From JAVBMJ01 sp031551275 (lineage in GTDB: Bacteria; Bacteroidota; Bacteroidia; Bacteroidales; Rikenellaceae): DNA of 64,000 bases. A program made the position numbers and the translations under genes. Below the pieces are notes generated by a model. It did no database searches and was not told where the DNA came from. It saw only the letters and a list, made by a program, of their open reading frames with translations. The DNA is taken from positions 54,026-118,025 of the forward strand of contig JAVBNX010000017.1 of the NCBI GenBank assembly GCA_031551275.1, given 5' to 3'. Of this stretch, positions 59,742-64,000 are shown piece by piece; position 1 is the stretch's first letter; each line of letters starts with the position of its first letter.

Positions 59742-60530
59742 ATGGCAAGAACACTAACTCCCGAATTGATCGGGAAACTGAAAGAGGGAAAATACACGAA
59801 GATTCTTCGTGAAATAATCCAAGATCCCGAACTGTCGCTGGAGGTTCGTACAGGGGGTGAGGCAAAGGTATATTACAACAAAGGTTGCGTTTTAACGCTA
59901 TCGGCGAAAAAAATCAAGGGACTTGATCCTAAATACATCAAAGACGGGCGACAAGTGCCGGTACTGGATTTGAAAAATCCCAAAAAATATCTTTCCGAAG
60001 CGAAAGAATTGGTGAGGGCGCACAGCAAAAAGTTGGAATTCTCCATACAGCAGAACATCGCAAAGAGCAATCAAAATTTAGATAGCGAGTATTTTGTTGT
60101 TGATATGGAGTACCAATTCCCGCAACACAACATCCCCAAAGAACAACGGTTAGGCGAAAGAACACGCATTGATCTGGTCGGCATCAAGCGCAAAACAGGC
60201 GACATAATACTTTTCGAGTTAAAACAAGGATTGTCCGCCCTGTCCGGTAAGTCCGGAGCGGGGGATCATTTCGATAAAATGACGAAGCATATCAAGAACG
60301 GGGACTTTTGTAAGGTTTTGCGAGAAGACGTTTCAGCCATCATTAAGGATAAAAAGGAGTTGGGTATCATACCTGCGAACGCGCCGGAGCCCAAGCTGGA
60401 TGGTAACATAACGATTATGTACATTTTTGCATATAACAGCGATAGAGAGAGGGTTGAATACGAGAAAAAATATGGCTCATATGAAACGATCTACATAGAT
60501 ACGCGATATAAACTGTCTTCTGCGAAATGA
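59742..60530 (+). CDS. PD-(D/E)XK-like nuclease protein
   Basis: A 262-residue soluble protein; the start at 59742 has the better context, and an alternative start lies at 59718. In the middle the segment RTRIDLVGIKRKTGDIILFE followed by LKQG matches the D-x(n)-E-x-K pattern of PD-(D/E)XK nucleases (D about residue 149, ELK about 164). The N-terminal third (EVRTGGEAKVYYNKGCVLTL) is beta-rich. The family is not recognised by name. Its stop overlaps the next start (ATGA). As first gene of a tight unit behind mob genes it is a plausible effector of a defence system (inference). Confidence 0.65.
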   Translation: MARTLTPELIGKLKEGKYTKILREIIQDPELSLEVRTGGEAKVYYNKGCVLTLSAKKIKGLDPKYIKDGRQVPVLDLKNPKKYLSEAKELVRAHSKKLEFSIQQNIAKSNQNLDSEYFVVDMEYQFPQHNIPKEQRLGERTRIDLVGIKRKTGDIILFELKQGLSALSGKSGAGDHFDKMTKHIKNGDFCKVLREDVSAIIKDKKELGIIPANAPEPKLDGNITIMYIFAYNSDRERVEYEKKYGSYETIYIDTRYKLSSAK

Positions 60531-61822
60531 AAATCACCATCCATCGCGGTATCGACCAGATCGGCGGTTGTATCACCGAGATAGCCACCGACCGGACGCG
60601 CATCCTGATCGACCTGGGGCAGAACTTGCCGGACGGCGAAGGTGTGGTGTGCGATGAGTTGGCGACACGCGAAGCGGTCGAAAAACTGACGCACGGAATA
60701 GGTGCGATTTTCTACACTCATTATCACGGCGACCATATCGGACTGTTCCACTTCGTGCCGGAGAGCGTGCCGCAATATCTGGGCGGTGTGGCAAAGTTGG
60801 CAACCATCCGGAAACACATTCAGTTGAGTCTTCTGCCCGAACTGCGCGAAGAGCAAGAATTGGCGGTTTCCAAACTGGCCGCCATGCAGTCTTTCACAGT
60901 AAAGGAACGCATCACAGTTGGCGACATAACAGTCACACCCTTTTTTGTAAGCCATTCTGCATGTGATGCCTATATGTTTCTGATTGAAGCGGATGACAAG
61001 CGAATACTTCATACCGGAGATTTTCGGGGGCACGGCTATCTGAGTAAAGGGATGTTACCAACCATCGAAAAATACATTCTGTCCGACGGTAAAGTCGATT
61101 TCCTCATAACCGAGGGAACTATGTTGTCACGGCTCGGCGAAAAAGTGTTGAGCGAAATTGAGTTAGGCCAACAGATCGAGGAGATGATGAAACGATGCAA
61201 ATATGTCTTTGCGATGTGTTCTTCCACTGATATGGAGCGACTCGCAACATTTAACTCGGCCAATCGGAAGATGCGAGGCCGGTTACTCGTAAGTGACGAG
61301 TTTCAAGGCGATATTTTACGGATATTCAGCGATACGAACGGCAAACATTCTCGCCTGTTCAAGTTCGGGAAGGTGTTTTCATATAGCTATGCAAACACGA
61401 AACTCAACAAGATGATGCGTGAGCGGGGATTCTGTATGTTCGTCCGGGCATCGGTGAGCAACAAATTCGTGGCTTATTGGAACTATCTGAAACCCCATCT
61501 CGATCCCGCACATACGGTGTTGATATATTCTATGTGGAAAGAATATGTCAATCCCGACAGCCGGCACGCAAAACAGCTATACCTCGATTTTATAAGCCAT
61601 TTTCCCGCCGTAGAAAAGATCCATACCAGCGGGCACGCCACTCCTGATTTTCTAGCAGAGGTATGCCGTGCAGTAAATCCCACGCTCGGGATTATTCCAA
61701 TACACAGCGAAAATTCGGCAAGCTATGCCAATCTACCCCTCGAAGACGGGTTGCGGGAGAAGATTATCACATCCTCGATGACTATTGAAGGAGTAGAAAT
61801 AGAGATCGCTTCGAAAGCATAA
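60527..61822 (+). CDS. MBL-fold metallo-hydrolase (RNase J-like)
   Basis: A 431-residue protein with the metallo-beta-lactamase fold. Motif 2 is THYHGDHIGL (residues about 65-74), an acidic motif is HTGDFRGHG and further His are SHSACD, HTSGHA and IHSENS at the end. The GHATPDFL block and terminal IPIHSENS resemble beta-CASP nucleases such as RNase J, which cut RNA or DNA with two zinc ions. It is shorter than RNase J (about 550) and lacks its C-terminal domain. Coupled to the upstream nuclease gene (ATGA) and 78 bases before the helicase gene. Confidence 0.8.
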   Translation: MKITIHRGIDQIGGCITEIATDRTRILIDLGQNLPDGEGVVCDELATREAVEKLTHGIGAIFYTHYHGDHIGLFHFVPESVPQYLGGVAKLATIRKHIQLSLLPELREEQELAVSKLAAMQSFTVKERITVGDITVTPFFVSHSACDAYMFLIEADDKRILHTGDFRGHGYLSKGMLPTIEKYILSDGKVDFLITEGTMLSRLGEKVLSEIELGQQIEEMMKRCKYVFAMCSSTDMERLATFNSANRKMRGRLLVSDEFQGDILRIFSDTNGKHSRLFKFGKVFSYSYANTKLNKMMRERGFCMFVRASVSNKFVAYWNYLKPHLDPAHTVLIYSMWKEYVNPDSRHAKQLYLDFISHFPAVEKIHTSGHATPDFLAEVCRAVNPTLGIIPIHSENSASYANLPLEDGLREKIITSSMTIEGVEIEIASKA

Positions 61823-61900
61823 TCCTCCTTGAAATTTCGTTGCCTCCCGACATTTCGCTAACTTTGACGGGTTTATAACACCACAATTGCCCCTTCCGAT

Positions 61901-64000
61901 ATGACTCCTCTGTTCGTCATAGGTATTTGTTTTGTTGCCGTAGTTGCTATTGCTACGGTAATAATGCGACGGATACAGCTGAATAAGGAGGTAAAAGAAC
62001 TTAGCGAGAAAATTATAAACATATCCTCGTTTAAGCCGGAACAGGGTAATGCCATAAGAGCTACCGCCCGTAATGCCAATGAAAACCCCTTCATTGACAT
62101 CGAGACGGATTTGGAACGTAGCTTCGACGTGCAAGTTATTTCCTCATCGCAGGAAAAGAAATTTACCCGTCATTATACAGATATTTACAAAGAAGCGTCG
62201 TCGCTCAACAAAAAACTTACAACCTTTAGTATTAAACCGTCGGAAGCCATTACGAGGCTAATTTATGATTTTGAAGCAATTCATAGTCTTGTTAAAGATC
62301 ATAATAAAAAAGTCATTCAACGCCTACTCGAAATAAACAAAGACTTTTTTGACCATTGTTTGAAATATCCGCTGGACAAACAACAGAGACGTTCTATCGT
62401 TTCTGAAGAGGATAATTGCTTGGTGGTTAGCAGTGCCGGGAGCGGCAAAACATCATCCATTGTCGGCAAGGTCAAATATCTAACCGAGATAAAAAATATT
62501 AACCCAGGGTGCATTCTGCTCATAAGTTACACGAATAAGGCGGCTACCGAATTGACCGAGAGAATAGCTACGCCGGGATTGAGGGGATATACCTTTCATA
62601 AATTGGCTATCGACCTGATCGGACAGGTAACCGGAGTAAAACCATCTATCTGCGACAATACGGATGCCTTGTTTGTAGAAATTTATCACAGTCTGTTAGA
62701 GAAGTCTTGGTTCAGGAAAAGTGTAGTTGAGTATTTTGTTGATTACCAGCTGCAAGAGGCGGATTGGGAACGACGGAAAAATGAACGCAGGGAGCAATTA
62801 TCCGAACAAAAGAAAGTGCAACTGAAGGCCCTGTCTCCCGATATGGATGGCAAGACGATCTATGTCAGAAGCGAGCAGGAACAAAAAATCTGTTTTGTGT
62901 TATCCTCTCTGGGTGTCAAGTTCAGATATGAAGAGCCATATGAGCATCAGTTGGCAGACGAGATGCATTCCCAATACAAACCCGATTTTTCGATCTATTT
63001 TGAGCGGGACGGGAAAAGGAAGCGCATCTATTTGGAGCATTTCGGAGTGAATGAACACGGGCTTGTGCCCGCGTGGTTTGCGAAAGAAAGGGGAATTACT
63101 TACGAGGAAGCCAACCGACAATATAGTGACGGCATTGCTTGGAAAAAGGCCGCCCACGAGAAGTTTGGCACAAAACTCCTAACGACATCGAGCGCAGATT
63201 TTTACCAATCGGATATTAGGGATAAGCTTAAGGCGTTGCTGAATAAAACTGGCGTTCCCATTCACGAAAAGACAGATACAGAGCTGTACGATCTGGTTTT
63301 GCCTAAAGACAGTAAGCAGGAGAAAGCATTCATAAGGCTTGTCGCAACTTTTGTTACACTGGCAAAATCGAGTTGCAAACCCATAAAAGAGGTATTACGG
63401 CAGGCAAGCACGGCGAATGATAAAAGAAGTAGGTTCATTATCGAGAATATCTTTAAGCCCGTTTATGAGCGTTATGTCGATGCCTTAAAAGAAAGCGGAC
63501 AGATAGATTTCACGGACGCCATTCTACAGGCTACGGAGATTTGCCGCTTGACTCATCCCGTAGAATATGATTACATCATTGTGGATGAATTTCAGGATAT
63601 ATCGGTTGATCGTTACAATTTCCTGAAGGTTTTGCAAGAGGGCAATCCCTTGGCTAAACTCTATTGCGTCGGCGACGATTGGCAATCCATCTACCGTTTT
63701 TCGGGTAGCGATATGGCTCTTTTCAATCAATTCCCTGACTATTTCGGCCCTACTGAAATCAATAAGATCGAAACTACATACCGATTCGGAGAGCCGCTAG
63801 TCGCCCTTTCCTCCCAATTCATACAACGTAATGATGCTCAGATCAAGAAGGGCATTCGTCCGTTTAGCACGGAAGTCAAAACAGACTTGGAGTTTTATGC
63901 TTATGACAGACCCGACTATTGCAATGCTATCGGGCAAATAATTGCGCAAATCCCTTCCGATAAGTCGATATTCTTATTGGGACGCTATTCTTTCGATGAC
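61901..64000 (+). CDS. UvrD-type helicase with nuclease insert (partial)
   Basis: The frame runs from ATG at 61901 to the window edge (700 codons, no stop). The N-terminus is a membrane helix (FVIGICFVAVVAIATVIM), unusual for UvrD. Helicase motifs: Walker A SSAGSGKT (about residue 176), Ia ISYTNKAATELTERI, II IIVDEFQD (about 561), III VGDDWQSIYRFSGSD, IV TYRFGEPLV. Between Ia and II lies YKPDFSIYF with YLEHFGVNEHG (residues about 359-390), a PD-(D/E)XK-like insert as in helicase-IV relatives. It moves along DNA and probably cuts it. The C-terminus is unseen. Confidence 0.85.
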   Translation, partial: MTPLFVIGICFVAVVAIATVIMRRIQLNKEVKELSEKIINISSFKPEQGNAIRATARNANENPFIDIETDLERSFDVQVISSSQEKKFTRHYTDIYKEASSLNKKLTTFSIKPSEAITRLIYDFEAIHSLVKDHNKKVIQRLLEINKDFFDHCLKYPLDKQQRRSIVSEEDNCLVVSSAGSGKTSSIVGKVKYLTEIKNINPGCILLISYTNKAATELTERIATPGLRGYTFHKLAIDLIGQVTGVKPSICDNTDALFVEIYHSLLEKSWFRKSVVEYFVDYQLQEADWERRKNERREQLSEQKKVQLKALSPDMDGKTIYVRSEQEQKICFVLSSLGVKFRYEEPYEHQLADEMHSQYKPDFSIYFERDGKRKRIYLEHFGVNEHGLVPAWFAKERGITYEEANRQYSDGIAWKKAAHEKFGTKLLTTSSADFYQSDIRDKLKALLNKTGVPIHEKTDTELYDLVLPKDSKQEKAFIRLVATFVTLAKSSCKPIKEVLRQASTANDKRSRFIIENIFKPVYERYVDALKESGQIDFTDAILQATEICRLTHPVEYDYIIVDEFQDISVDRYNFLKVLQEGNPLAKLYCVGDDWQSIYRFSGSDMALFNQFPDYFGPTEINKIETTYRFGEPLVALSSQFIQRNDAQIKKGIRPFSTEVKTDLEFYAYDRPDYCNAIGQIIAQIPSDKSIFLLGRYSFDD

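Noticed and set aside
1..64000. CRISPR arrays, diversity-generating retroelements, retrons, rRNA operons
   Set aside because: No regularly spaced direct repeats, reverse transcriptase motifs or rRNA sequence were seen on either strand.

Overview
The window looks like chromosome of a gut-type Bacteroidales bacterium with high GC, possibly Alistipes or another Rikenellaceae member. This is inferred from paired SusC/SusD genes, BACON and fimbrillin-like domains, an ECF-sigma/FecR pair, an Mpi-family invertase and TAnnTTTG promoter elements. No 16S or core marker is present, so the genus is only a guess.

Region 1 (1-3.5 kb) has a partial [FeFe]-hydrogenase-like protein on the minus strand. Divergent to it are a DUF4294 exported protein, a neurotransmitter:sodium symporter and a small exported protein. 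Region 2 (3.5-20.1 kb) is one long minus-strand operon that behaves like an unusual polysaccharide utilization locus (PUL1). It encodes a secreted phosphodiester glycosidase, ECF sigma, FecR, an STN-type SusC, SusD, a degenerate phosphodiester-glycosidase lipoprotein, two beta-helix lipoproteins, a BACON-phosphodiester-glycosidase lipoprotein, an exported TIM-barrel isomerase-like protein and an organophosphate:phosphate antiporter. No classical glycoside hydrolase or lyase was recognised. I infer that it handles a phosphodiester-linked glycan and imports a sugar or glycerol phosphate. A short AT-richer stretch (20.1-22.1 kb) holds orphan immunity-like genes.

Region 3 (22.2-45.3 kb) is an island beside the displaced 3' half of a tRNA-Gly(CCC) gene. 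It starts with a tyrosine integrase and carries a beta-galactan locus (PUL2): AraC regulator, two GH35 enzymes, a GH5-like enzyme, a GH53 endogalactanase, SusC/SusD, a surface glycan-binding lipoprotein, a sugar porter and a UroD-family protein. The two PUL2 transcription units share a bipartite upstream element with identical spacing. PUL2 lies between the intact integrase and a decayed copy of an integrase 3' end (42.2-42.3 kb). After it comes a small replication module (HTH, DUF4373, DnaC-like).

Region 4 (45.3-64 kb, open on the right) begins with a second, diverged copy of the tRNA tail and terminator, then a second integrase. It carries AT-rich defence genes: a GmrSD-like DUF262/HNH nuclease and a type IIG restriction-modification enzyme. 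The 3' end of the type IIG gene is mirrored by an inverted silent cassette next to an Mpi-type serine invertase. A mobilization block follows (HTH genes, two interrupted by single TGA codons, then MobC and relaxase). The window ends in a tightly packed group of a PD-(D/E)XK-like nuclease, an MBL-fold hydrolase and a UvrD-type helicase that runs off the edge.

The most notable items are the invertible type IIG specificity switch, the nuclease-MBL-helicase group as a candidate defence system, the phosphodiester-glycosidase locus, and the shared regulatory element of PUL2.
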